Shown: piece after piece, positions 29,559 to 52,648 of the stretch
How positions within the stretch are numbered: the first letter of the stretch is position 1
Layout: every line of letters begins with the position of its first letter
Source: Ecdyonurus torrentis
Taxonomy: Eukaryota; Arthropoda; Insecta; Ephemeroptera; Heptageniidae
Direction of reading: 5' to 3'
Assembly: GCA_949318235.1 (NCBI GenBank)
Contig: OX439131.1
Location: forward strand, 7,773,811 to 7,837,810
Length of the DNA stretch: 64,000 nucleotides
Program-made: the position numbers and the translations under genes
The notes under the pieces: generated by a model
What the model saw: the letters and a program-made list of their open reading frames with translations, nothing else
Database searches by the model: none
What the model was told of the DNA's origin: nothing

Positions 29559-29717
29559 CTAACATTGACTTCTAGACCAAAAAAAAACATTTCCACATGG
29601 TAAAACTTTTGTTATTTCTTGTGACCCACATATATGACATTTATTAGATATTTTCATTGACAAAGAACAAAGAAATTCTACTAATGGCAGGGACATTAAT
29701 CCTGTTAAAGGAGTAGA
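29559..29717 (-). other. 52-codon frame with RING-like cysteine spacing
   Basis: The minus strand carries NKCHICGSQEITKVLPCGNV, i.e. C-x2-C-x11-CGNVF. RING fingers typically show CxxC...LPCGHxFCxxC, so the first three cysteines and the LPCG turn fit, but the histidine (here N) and the following cysteine (here F) are missing. It could be a decayed zinc finger from a gene or transposon, or coincidence. No start or partner exon is identifiable. Confidence 0.2.
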
Positions 29718-31870
<2,153 letters not shown>

Positions 31871-32439
31871 TACTGTATATATAAAGAAAAATAACAATAA
31901 AATTTTCACAAGGAAACAAGGAAAAAAGCATTTCAAGTCATTTAAATTTTTTATTATTATTATTATCATTAAAAAGTGAAATATACAAGAAAAAATAATA
32001 ATGTGTTTTATGCTTTTCATTATTTCTAGAGTCTTGTCTCTTTTATGCAAAATTAATTAAATTTTCTTACATCATATAAATCAAGTTAAAAAAAACTTTA
32101 TTTTATATAATCGCTTTACAATGCCATGTGTAAACACAAAATGATTAATGTAAAATGAATGAAGTTTCATTGTATCTACTTTATATCTAAAAAGCAAAAG
32201 CATGTAATTAACTCTATAAAATTATATTTTTTAAATCAACTAAAATATGGCTATTAAATTATATCTTGTTTTTTATCAATATTAATTTATAATATCGTTA
32301 ATCTATACATTGTGCTATTTTTCTGTAATATAAAATTAATTTAGTTTTAATATTTATATATTGACAAGTTTTGTGTGATTGTAATGGGGTTTGGGAAAAA
32401 AGGAAAAGAGGGAGAAAAAGAGGGAAAACGAGTGACATT

Positions 32440-32649
32440 TGGAGAGAGAGAGAGAGAGAATATAGCCTTAAAAATACGTGTCTTGCATTTAAATAAAGTA
32501 AATATAACACCCATTGAACCTAAATCGAAAAAATTGCTCATTTTTATCGAATGAAAAATTCATTTGGCGAACTGCCTCCAACAGATTACATTGTGAGTAA
32601 TTTCTGGTCACTGACTATTTTTTCTCTCACTCATCTCATCTCTTCTCTC

Positions 32650-32693
<44 letters not shown>

Positions 32694-32963
32694 ACTATAC
32701 ACTATACGTTCTGTCCAGCATACGTTATATAGAATTTAGATCGATCAAAGTCTGGCAAAGTTCCCAATTCTATCGAATACGCACTTCTCACATACATAGT
32801 ATATACCTCTCTCTCACACCTGCTCTACAATACTCCAAACCTACATTCAAGAATCGTACCAAAGAATATAAAATAAAAAATCAAGTGCACTTATGAAGGT
32901 TTGATTTTTATTTATATATCAAAATTAATGAATAAGTGATGATGCGTTCTATATACGTTTCAT

Positions 32964-33023
<60 letters not shown>

Positions 33024-33160
33024 GGTTTTGTTGAAATAATTGTAGTTTGAGAGAAGAGTTAGCTACATAGTCAGCTTCCAGTGGTCACCTTCACCTCTTT
33101 GATGTTGAATCGATACTCAAAAGAGAGAGAGAAAGAGAGAAAGAGAAAGAGAGAGAGAGA

Positions 33161-33226
<66 letters not shown>
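32440..33226. repeat. Cluster of GA/TC microsatellites
   Basis: Four tracts within 800 bp: GA at 32440-32459, TC at 32645-32693, GA at 32972-33020, and GA with AAAGAG interruptions at 33121-33226. The TC and GA tracts are inverted relative to one another and could pair within one strand. Confidence 0.9.

Positions 33227-40919
<7,693 letters not shown>

Positions 40920-40981
<62 letters not shown>
40920..40981. repeat. (TC)n microsatellite
   Basis: About 62 bp of perfect TC. Confidence 0.95.
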
Positions 40982-40984
<3 letters not shown>

Positions 40985-43185
40985 CTCTACGTTATTATTA
41001 TACCCTTTATGTTCATAAAGATAACCTTGTTACAAAATTGGTATAAAAGGATGTTAAAACAAATAAGCCAAAAGTCACAACCGTTATGGATTAACATTAC
41101 AATTCAGTAAGCTTACTTAGTTATAGACCGCAAAATTACCATTTCATATTTATAAAAAATGAAATAATATTAAAAAAAAACTTATAACCATAGTTTCAAT
41201 AAATTTTTTAATACTAAAATTTTGTGATGACAAAATAATAAATTAAAATATATTTTCATATTTCTCCTTTTTAATCTATTATAAAATTTTAATAATAAAC
41301 GATGACGTCAGTAATAATTTACCTTTGATGTTTTTAGAAATTATTTCACGTCATATAGAAGAGGGAAAAAAATGTCAATGGTACTTTCACTGTATTGAAT
41401 AACTGGAAAATGTAATTGGATTTTTCTTTATATATATATATTTGACTTGCGTTTTTTTCTTGAACTTTGTAATCCAAAAATAAAAAATTTTAGCAATCAA
41501 TAAAATATGTCTTTGACATTTTCTATACCTACTTTCTCCACGTGCCCATCTAATTCATTACGTTAAGTAGGCATCAGTTTGGATGACAAGTATCTAGATT
41601 GACATTAAGGAAAGATTACCAAGAAAAAAGTTAGTATTATTTTTAATAATAAAATAACAAAAACAAGTTTTTGTGAAAGATAAACTGCCAAATCTTCAGG
41701 AAACATTTATTTACCAAGTTTTAATTATATTTTACTAAGAAGTGTTTTTATCAAATTTTTATGATATTTCTTATCAGTAGCTGCTTATTTGTTTATATTC
41801 TGGAAGTATTGTTAGGAATCCTTTGAAATATTTTTATTTTTTGAAAAATAATTAACATATTTTTTTTAATTTGTCAATTTTAACGTACAATGTTAAAATA
41901 TTTCGTCATAAAACTTTAATTTTTGTAGTTTTAATACGTGTAAATGATTAAGTGAAGTATTAATGTAAAAAACCTGATTAAACAACCTGTATACATGGAG
42001 ATATATTTACATTGTGCAACAAAAAGTATATGTGATACCTGCGATAAGCAGCGTTGAATTATATAATATAATACTATTGCAACTGTGAGTATATTGTAAG
42101 CTTATATTTTGAGAGCCATGTAGTATAAATAAACATATTTTTGACTTCAATAAAACACACTTCAAATTTGAATTTTGCAACAAATTAAAAATATTAATGA
42201 TAATAATGCTCCGTATGAAAAGACCCTGCCGTAAATAAAAACAAAATTGACATATTAATTTGGCAATAAATTTTTATTTAATATTGAACATATAACAAAA
42301 ACAAAATATATTTTTTGTATAATACTGAAAAATTTCAAAAGCTGCTAATGAATGTGTAGTTTTGAATTTAATTAATACATAAATTGTAACTAAAATTGTA
42401 CAAATAAATTTTTATATACAATACATTTATTTACTTTTTTAATTAATGTTATTTTTCCATGAATTATGAAAATAATGTAATTTTAAAATATAAATAATTT
42501 TGATATCAACAACAATTAAAAAAAGTTATCCTCTTTATAAATTTTAATTAATACTGTTTCATTTTTAATCATAAAAAAGTAGAGATTCCTTTGAAAATTA
42601 TTATTAAATTTAATTATAAATAATAATTGTTTCAATATTTAAAATTAAATTATATTGTTGTTATTATTTTTTTCGTTACATGTCAATGTATTTTAATTTT
42701 AACGTTGCAATAAAATATTTTAATTACAAAAAAGGACTCTCTATATTTTGTGTACTTTAATATAAGCATAGCAATATATATTAAATTGTAAGTTATTATA
42801 GTTGGTATTTTTTTTTAATTAGTTTTTATTTAAGTGGTTTATTAGTGTTTCAAATTTGATTTTTTATTTTCTGGTATGAAAATTATGATCATAATATTTT
42901 CAACGAGAATTTCACAAAGTAAAAGTGACAGCTCATTTGAAAGATTAGAGATTTTTATACGTTCTATGACTTTATAATAAACAATTTGCCATCATTTCAA
43001 TTATCATAATTACTTAAAACACTCATACAAAGAACAATAGTACTTCTTTTTTTTTAAATATTTCAATCAAGATAATTATATACGATGTTGAAAATATGTT
43101 CTTATAGATATATTTATACAAATAAGTGTTAATGAAAATTAGTTCTATACTAAACAACGAAATAAACGAAAGTGTGATTTAATAG
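40982..43185. other. AT-rich spacer, nothing recognised
   Basis: Among the most A+T-rich stretches of the window, with no structured repeat or frame of note. Confidence 0.55.
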
Positions 43186-43415
43186 AAATGAATGAGAAGA
43201 GATGGATTGATCCGTCGGAGATAATTCTGACGGTGAATGACCAAAGACATTTGAGATAGACCTGTCAAGCCGCCTATATCCTACTGTTTCGTCATTATGA
43301 CATATACTTTACAGGCATGGGTATCAACGTCCGGAACACAAAAGCGGATCCAGCACACATGAAAAAGCCGCATGTTTCCACCGACGTAAGAAACAAGCTC
43401 GTATTCTTTCGCAGG
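43186..43415 (-). mobile_element. tRNA-derived SINE, 5'-truncated copy
   Basis: Matches the SINE at 57880-58152 over most of its body, same orientation. Shared blocks (minus strand) are ATGCGGCTTTTTCA, GTGTTC-CGG/T-ACGTTG, GGCTTGACAGGTCTAT, ATGTCTT and CAATCCATCTCTT. The B-box region is degenerate (GAGCTTGTTTC) and the A-box head is absent, so this copy is 5'-truncated and diverged. Confidence 0.65.
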
Positions 43416-45484
<2,069 letters not shown>

Positions 45485-45693
45485 AAAAAGGACCCAGCAT
45501 GATGTTGATATTCATGGAAAAATTGTACAAAAAACATGTAATATGATTTGATTTTACTGTGTGGGTTGTTAAAACATTGAAAACAGAAATTTTAATGTTT
45601 TGCATGAACTTTATATATTCTAAAAATACCCGGGATTTTGTGATCATTGCAAGTGCAGCAAAAAAAAAAAAAATCTTACTATGACTCAATTAG

Positions 45694-45731
<38 letters not shown>

Positions 45732-45934
45732 GTTTCTGATCAAATACATTTAGGTCAAACACTACACAGTTATATTTAGAAGAAAAAAATGAGAGCAATC
45801 AGGATAGCTTAAAAAAAATACTTAAGCTCAATAATCATAAAGTTTCAGTGCTCTTAAATACAACATAGTGCATTTAAATTATATTAATGATCTCTCTTTC
45901 TCTCTCTCTGTTTTCATGTATATAAATTTATATA

Positions 45935-45975
<41 letters not shown>

Positions 45976-46065
45976 GTACATAAATATGTATGTTTTGAAT
46001 GTTGAATTTCGAGCGAGGTTGCATGATGATAAGAAATTTTCTTGATGAAATATTTTTGTCTTGCC

Positions 46066-46146
46066 TTCTGTAAAGACACTGGGCTTTACACTCACTGTTG
46101 TCACTATTTTAAATAACACTAATAAAATAACAGTCACTTTGTACAT
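46066..46146 (-). CDS. Signal-peptide-like exon, left-arm copy (candidate)
   Basis: Starting at the ATG, 27 codons encode MYKVTVILLVLFKIVTT, then VSVKPSVFTE. This is a short charged start, a hydrophobic core and a small-residue cleavage-type region, as in a secretory signal peptide. It differs from the right-arm copy by one amino acid (V for A at residue 18) and two silent changes. After GAA the sequence is GGCAAGA, which could serve as a GC-type splice donor (AAG|GCAAGA). Otherwise the frame simply runs on into the (TA)n tract. The TATA-like stretch seen in the right arm is degraded here. No downstream exon is recognised to the left. Possibly a first exon of a small secreted peptide gene, or a copy of one. 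Confidence 0.35.
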
Positions 46147-46278
46147 AATATTAAAAACACTCAATTCACCGTCTTTTTAAAAATTACATAGCTATGTTAT
46201 TCACACACAATGTTTAATGTTTTCAAAGACTATGTATCAAAAATGATACATATTGTCTGTCTTCTTCCACAGAACACA

Positions 46279-46493
46279 CTAAACTCTCACTCTCTGCCGT
46301 GCTGACCTCTTGAGGGGAGGAGAGGGTGTACTTGCCTCGTCAGGTGCACGCAAAACGTTGACTTTATTTTTAGTACGATTACATGGTACTTTCTTATCAA
46401 ATGGTTTTAAAAGGGGGATCCAAATGCGCGGCAATTCAAAACTTGGTTGACTGATAATTGTTTCATCTTTCCTTCTTGCCATTTCTATTGCTT
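46279..46493 (-). CDS. Candidate exon encoding a basic 67-residue C-terminus or small protein
   Basis: On the minus strand a TTTTTTTTTGTTTAG acceptor-like sequence ends at 46494. From 46493 the frame reads two bases, A-I-E, then ATG at 46482 and 67 codons to a stop at 46279-46281. The product begins MARRKDETIISQPSFELPRI, has an internal DEASTPSPP stretch and ends LKRSARQRVRV, so it is basic with a dibasic KR near the C-terminus. The coding stretch is clearly more G+C-rich than anything around it and does not resemble chance ORFs here. Read as an exon it needs a phase-1 donor upstream. The left-arm exon's GC-type donor would be phase 1, but it lies downstream on this strand, so the two cannot be joined as they stand. 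Not recognised as any family; no polyadenylation signal seen. Confidence 0.35.
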
Positions 46494-46570
46494 CTAAACA
46501 AAAAAAAATCTTTTTATAGTGACCTTCTCTACCTATAATTACCTATACATAGATAATATGTATAATTTTT

Positions 46571-46578
46571 TATATATA
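46571..46578 (+). promoter_or_regulatory. Possible TATA box for right-arm exon
   Basis: TATATATA inside the inner part of the right arm, 86 bp before the candidate ATG. The left-arm counterpart has changed to a GATACATA-like sequence. In such AT-rich DNA a TATA-like match alone is weak evidence. Confidence 0.25.
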
Positions 46579-46663
46579 GTCTTTGAAAACGTTAAACATT
46601 GTGTGTGAATAACATAGCTATGTAATTTTTAAAAAGATTGTGAATTGAGTGTTTTTTAATATT

Positions 46664-46744
46664 ATGTACAAAGTGACTGTTATTTTATTAGTGTTATTTA
46701 AAATAGTGACAACAGCGAGTGTAAAACCCAGTGTCTTCACAGAA
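46664..46744 (+). CDS. Signal-peptide-like exon, right-arm copy (candidate)
   Basis: The ATG opens MYKVTVILLVLFKIVTT followed by ASVKPSVFTE (27 codons). Directly after the last GAA comes GTAAGA at 46745-46750, a consensus GT splice donor in phase 0. A TATATATA stretch at 46571-46578 lies 86 bp upstream of the ATG, a plausible distance for a TATA box plus short leader. Beyond the donor the DNA becomes (TA)n. No second exon is recognised to the right within the window. Known: signal peptides are often encoded on a separate first exon in small secreted-peptide genes. Inferred: this is such an exon. Function unknown. Confidence 0.4.
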
Positions 46745-46777
46745 GTAAGACAAAAATGTTTCATCAAGAAAATTTCT

Positions 46778-46840
<63 letters not shown>

Positions 46841-46841
<1 letters not shown>

Positions 46842-47056
46842 CTAATCTCTCTTTACTTTATTTAACTTATTATTCTGTGTACAACATTATGCATTAAATA
46901 TCGATCGTATCAATCATGTATTTTGCTAAAAATATCTTTCATAATTATGTTTACTTTCTTTTAATTAAACTTATAAGGAAGAAATTTATATCTCTTTTTA
47001 CATAAATATGATTCAAAATCGTATTACTAGAAGGAAAAAAAGTAAAAAGTACATAA

Positions 47057-47087
<31 letters not shown>

Positions 47088-47539
47088 CATATAAGTTTTT
47101 TATATATAAATAAAAATTAAATGTACGGCAAGAGAAGATGAGCTGACCACAGAAAAAGATTATCTTGAAGTTTCATAGAAAACTTACTATACGTGCAAAA
47201 CTAAAATGTTAAGAGAAACTTGGAGAGATTTCTGTAGCAGATTACAATGCTTTGTGTCAGTTTTAGTAAAGCAACATTTCCAGGGTTTTTTTTTCTACAC
47301 TTGTATTAATAGATTTCTTTTATTCTTCATACATTGCAAAAATGAAGAGAAAAGTTTAAACTGTAAAAAAATCTTGCAACAAATTTCTACACTTGATAAT
47401 TTTTTTCTTACTATTGTGTAATTTTTAGAAGTTATTTTAAAAAAAATTAAAAAGTTTAAACGGTAAATTATCTTAAATTTTTATAAAAATAATAAAATTG
47501 AATAAAAATATAAAATAAATTCAATATTTTAGTTTGATA
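46841..47539. other. AT-rich spacer
   Basis: A 28-base A run at 47060-47087. The 71-codon plus-strand frame at 47206-47421 has no recognised motif. Confidence 0.5.
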
Positions 47540-47690
47540 GTGCAGAAGAAAAAGTGCAAACGTCGCGTCTCTTTGGTTTGACAAGGGGCCAGATCGATTC
47601 TCGTGTGGAGCTCTTGGTAAATGGAAATGTCTTGGGAGTGACAAATTGTCTATTATCTGACGCTGATATTTCCACTTTTCTTGACAAGAA
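47540..47690 (+). mobile_element. Possible tRNA-like SINE fragment
   Basis: The stretch GCGTCTCTTTGGTTTGACAA followed by GGGGCC and AGATCGATTCTCG resembles the anticodon arm to B-box part of a tRNA-derived SINE head (B box GWTCRANNC). The body is less AT-rich than its flanks. The A box is not clear, and no second copy is seen in this window. Confidence 0.3.
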
Positions 47691-47927
47691 AGAGAAAAAA
47701 AATTGCTCTCTTATTTCTAGAATCTAAATCTTTATTTCAATAAATATTGACAGAAAAGTATATACATACACATATAAAGATTGTTTGCCCATTGGTTGAC
47801 CTTATTGTAAAGCTCACCATACGGTGTACAAAACATAAAAATAAATCAAATTTCTTCAGGCAAATAAAGAAAGATCAATAAAATTTTGATATTACTTTTT
47901 TTCTACGAAATTTACATTCCAAAATAA

Positions 47928-47931
<4 letters not shown>

Positions 47932-48011
<80 letters not shown>
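47932..48011. repeat. (TA)n microsatellite, about 80 bp
   Basis: Perfect TA tract; a second (TA)n lies at 48252-48294. Confidence 0.95.
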
Positions 48012-48015
<4 letters not shown>

Positions 48016-48245
48016 TTAAATTTGTTGAAAAATGGTGAAAAATATACTTTTTTTTTTTTTTTTTTTTGCTTGCAATTGTAAATATACACTAAATGTATAT
48101 ATATTTTTTATTACAATATATATTACCAGACAGAAAAGTTAAGTTTACCTGAACAAGTTTAATCCTTTGTGAATTTAAAAAAATAGATGTCGTGTCATAC
48201 TCTTTACCACAGTTAATATTTGCAGGATTTTTTTTATTTACACAT

Positions 48246-48294
<49 letters not shown>

Positions 48295-48300
<6 letters not shown>

Positions 48301-50206
48301 CAACTGTTAAAGTTAGCGTGTGTTTCAACAATTAATTATAGAACTTTGGAAAACATCAGCAATCCTTGTATTGCTTAATTTTGATTAATCAAAATACCTC
48401 ATACTGCAATACTGTTGAATAATAATTGGAATATTTCTAATAAAATTCACTGTTTAATCAAAAAAATCAATGAAATGGATGTTTATTTTATATTTTGATA
48501 CATGGAGGGACTTTATATAAAATTAATTCATAATTTAGTATTTATGAAAGCAAACTTAATGTAAGTACCTAATGAGCTATTTTTTTTTAATTTAAATATA
48601 AAATTATTGAATATGTAATGTATTTATTAATTTACCACTTTTCTATATACGTGTCACATGCCATTTACACCGTTATCGCCGTTTTTTGTTAATGTTAATT
48701 TACATACTGAAGAGTGGTATGTACTTTTTTACCCCAAAAAAACTCTTATTATTCTTAAACAATTGAACAAAACATGAGTGTTAATAAAATATTCATGATT
48801 TTTTTATAGTACAACAAAAGCGGTTGTTAAAATTTTTCAATTTTGTGTAAAAATAATTTATAAATTTCAATTATTTTTTTTTAAACTAATAAAAAAAAAA
48901 AAAATTTTTCATTGAATTAAATACTTGATAAAATTTCATTAAATAATATTTCTATACAATCGGATTAAATTAGTAATAATTTCATAGATAACTGAAATTA
49001 AATTTGAAATGTTGTAATGCTATTAGTTGTATCTCTATCTACACGACAGTTTTAACTATATCGCAATTACATATCAGGCACTTCATTTATTGTCCTCTCC
49101 ACCGTCCCACTACCTGAATTGTTAAATATAGTAAATAATATTCCAACAACGTGCGCAATTAGCATGCAATAATCGAGACAACAATATACAAACAAAATTT
49201 CATACATATTTCATATGTCTATATTTTCAATAATATTATATATAAAGGGAAAGTAAAATTAATTGTGACATATAAATCTATACGATAAAATATTCATATT
49301 TGTATTTATACGCATCTCATTTTCATTATAAATTATTTTCCGTTGATTGCTAGTTTGAAATACATGTATATGAATATCTAATGATGAAAAAACAAAAACT
49401 GATGTTATTTTTATATTCAAAACTATATATGTATAATTTCTGTATTATTTTATGTATGCTTTAATGTTTTAATTATATAAGTACTCAAAATGTGAAAGTA
49501 CTTTATAGTACTAAATAGTTTCTTTGGATGTAGGTAAGTTGGGTATTTAGTACATGGAACGAGGTTTCTAAGGGGTTGACTGAACTATGTTGTACAGTGG
49601 GGTTACGTTCCGTCACTAAAGCTTCACAGAAAGACCACTCTATTTTACACCATAGTAAACCAGTGGACGCCCAACAACAAAATATTTTGTTTCAAAAGCG
49701 CATGACTTCATTTATTTATTTTTTTCATAATTTGGCAATTTTCTTTTCTACTCGCATTGAATTGAACCTTCCTAACAACAGAATGTAGTTGCAAAATTAG
49801 TTAAAAATTTTAATTACATACTATAGATTTATTCCGAGGTAAAACATGCAAATTTTATACTGTTGGCTCTCTTAATTTTAAATTATTTTTTTATTTTTTA
49901 CTGTATGTATTTTTTAAAATAATAAATAAAACCTTTAAAATTATTAAATCTTATTTTTTTCTCTTAAATAATTACAAACAGTTTAGATGACTAACTTAAT
50001 TTTTGAACAGTGATGCGCAGTTTAAATTATAAAAAAAAATGAAAAGAAAACTGACGTACCTAACACGTGTCTATTTTATAATGTATATATGTGTTAGTAA
50101 GTCATCTTAAGAGTTGGGTCCATGAATTATCATTAGTGATAGTATTGTGAGAGAAAAAGTCTCCCTAAAGACCACACGCCTCATTTCGCCCTCGAAAATC
50201 ACGCAC

Positions 50207-50242
<36 letters not shown>

Positions 50243-51498
50243 CCAAGTGAAAATAAAGTTACAGTAACATGTTATGCCAAGTTTTCATAATATAATATGA
50301 TGTATTGAGCTTTACTTTGGAACAATGAAATATATTTTATAATTAAGAGACAATTTAGTTTAATTTAAATTAAGTATATTGTACTATAGTGAAACATAGT
50401 AGTTTTACTATTTAGTAAATTATACTTGAAAACAAGAAATACTTATACAACTGTAATAAGTTTTGTACTTATGTTATAGCAAGTTAGAGTTTCAAAGTAC
50501 TTACATTCAAGTATTTTACTAAAGGAATAGAATAGGTGTTATATATTATATATTTCTGCATAGAAATCTGTGAAAACCTCTAATATTCCTGAATATTTCT
50601 GTGCCTTGTCTTAATTTATCTGCACAATCAATTGTAACCTCAGAGATAACAATTTTACAGCATTTTTTTTGCCTTTCTTTTAACAATGTCATCTAAGTTT
50701 TCTTAAATTTCAAATGAGACATTTGAGTTTTTTTATTACAATTAATTTGAAATTAACCGGAATAACCACAAAAAAGTAATATCCTAAGCTTATATATTTT
50801 ACTGTTTTATTACCTTATGATTGTTGTAGTAATGACATGAATAAAAAAATACCTAAATTTTAGCGTGTAATGACAAAACAATATCTTTTATGCTACTATA
50901 GCCAGAGTTTAGTTACATTTATTCACAACAACTGAGTTTAATGATTAGTATGCAAACCATAACAAGTATACAACATTAATCTAAAATTAGCATCATTTAT
51001 GCTAAAAGACGCAAATAGTAGCAAGAGTCACGTAATTCATTTTATTCGTGTGCTTAAAAAATGAATTAACCTAAAAATTAGCACATAAAGCAATAATTGT
51101 TCTATTATTTAGTTTTGTTGAATTTAACTATACCTTTAGTAACATTATATAAACAAGAGAATTATGCTGTATATTATATTTTGTTTCTAGAAATAGACTC
51201 ATGATGAATTTACTCAATTATATTAAATAGGTTATGTTAAGGAAAGTATATAAAGTCCTTGCAAATAAGCATAAAGAAATATTAATTTGACGCCCGAGGT
51301 TTATTATTCAAAATTATTTTATATTATTATTAGAAGATGAATAAAGTTACTTTGTTTATAAACATTAAAGCCATGAAATTTAAAGCAGCTTTTACTTTGT
51401 GCGTATCTGCATATTAAACAAAATCTCTGTTAGAAGTTTACATAATTTAAAAGTAAACGCTGTGAATCTTATTTATATTTCTAATAAACAATAATGAG

Positions 51499-51499
<1 letters not shown>
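48295..51499. other. AT-rich spacer with (GA)n
   Basis: (GA)n at 50210-50240. The 49545-49690 stretch is less AT-rich, open for 70 codons on the plus strand (49576-49788), without a recognised motif. No gene supported. Confidence 0.5.
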
Positions 51500-51500
<1 letters not shown>

Positions 51501-51571
<71 letters not shown>

Positions 51572-51623
51572 ACTTTTTATGCATTGTTAACTTACCTTTA
51601 TAATTTTCAAGTGTTATAAGAAA

Positions 51624-51698
<75 letters not shown>
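51501..51698. repeat. Adjacent (TA)n and C-run/(TC)n tracts
   Basis: (TA)n at 51501-51567, then a 10-base C run at 51624-51633 merging directly into (TC)n up to 51698. Confidence 0.95.
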
Positions 51699-51702
<4 letters not shown>

Positions 51703-52600
51703 ACTATATTATATTAAAAAAGGGTATAAAGGGTGAGGTTTAAGTCTGTATAATGTCGGCCCACTTTTGCACCTATAACCCAAACATAATTCAATCATAA
51801 TACAATAATTTTGACGATGGCCGAAAAATACATGGACAAAAATATACGCTAGTTCAATGCAGCAACATTTATGCATGACAACATAATTTATGCTATATTT
51901 TATAATAATTATACTACATAACATAATAGTTAAAATATTCAGCATAATTACTCATGTTATTACAAAATAGTAACATTGGTGATCTACAATGTAAAAATAT
52001 TATTCAATGCTGCATTAATTAGGTAATTTATTTTTTACGTTTCGTAAACTATCTCCATATTATAGAAAAAATAAGTAGGTTAAAAGATGATTGGAGAAAA
52101 GGGCAATTCAGAAAAAATAAGAAGAGCAAGAAAGAGTATGAAGAGATAATACTGTTTGTAAAGTAAAATTATATTTTAATTACAAGCATGAGAATGAAAA
52201 AAATGCTGCCGCCTACGCAATTATAAATAATAACTCTTAGGATATAAGTTTTTTAAAATCATTTTTAAAAGAATGTAAGGGTGAAGAATTCCTTAATAAT
52301 TTCCATGCCAAATTATTTCAATAGTGGGATGACGTAGTAGCAAATAAATAATTATAGTCAACTTGGTTGTTTAGAGTGAAATTTTGTTTAGACCTAGTGT
52401 ATGTAAACATCACCAAATTATTTTTGCACTTATAAGTCCATTTTAATATTTTGTCTAGTTTTAATACACAAGTTTTGTTACTATAAGCAAGGTTTCTGAA
52501 TAAACCTTGGTTACTAAGTAATTATTTGCAACCAAACTTGATAACTAATGATGACCTATTGTTAAAATTGAACAAAAAAAAAGAGGTTGTATTCTGTAGG

Positions 52601-52648
<48 letters not shown>

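Larger units (their letters stand above)
45937..46840. repeat. Inverted duplication bounded by (TA)n tracts
   Basis: The left arm 46029-46249 and right arm 46560-46780 are inverted copies of 221 bp, differing at about a dozen positions including two single-base indels (about 94% identity by hand). The spacer 46250-46559 is unique. (TA)n tracts lie just outside: 45937-45974, about 55 bp left of the left arm, and 46781-46840, directly adjoining the right arm. The arms contain the start of the same small reading frame, so on each side it reads outward from the spacer. A perfect 9-bp hairpin stem (TATGTATCA / TGATACATA) lies at 46231-46252 at the inner end of the left arm; the corresponding right-arm site is mutated. 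The high identity suggests a recent duplication or gene-conversion-maintained arms. Confidence 0.85.

Noticed and set aside
32628..33226. CRISPR-like array
   Set aside because: The repeats are dinucleotide microsatellites without unique spacers, in a eukaryotic context.
46066..46493. Splicing the left-arm exon to the spacer exon as one gene
   Set aside because: Phases fit, but on the minus strand the spacer frame lies upstream of the left-arm exon, so they are not collinear.
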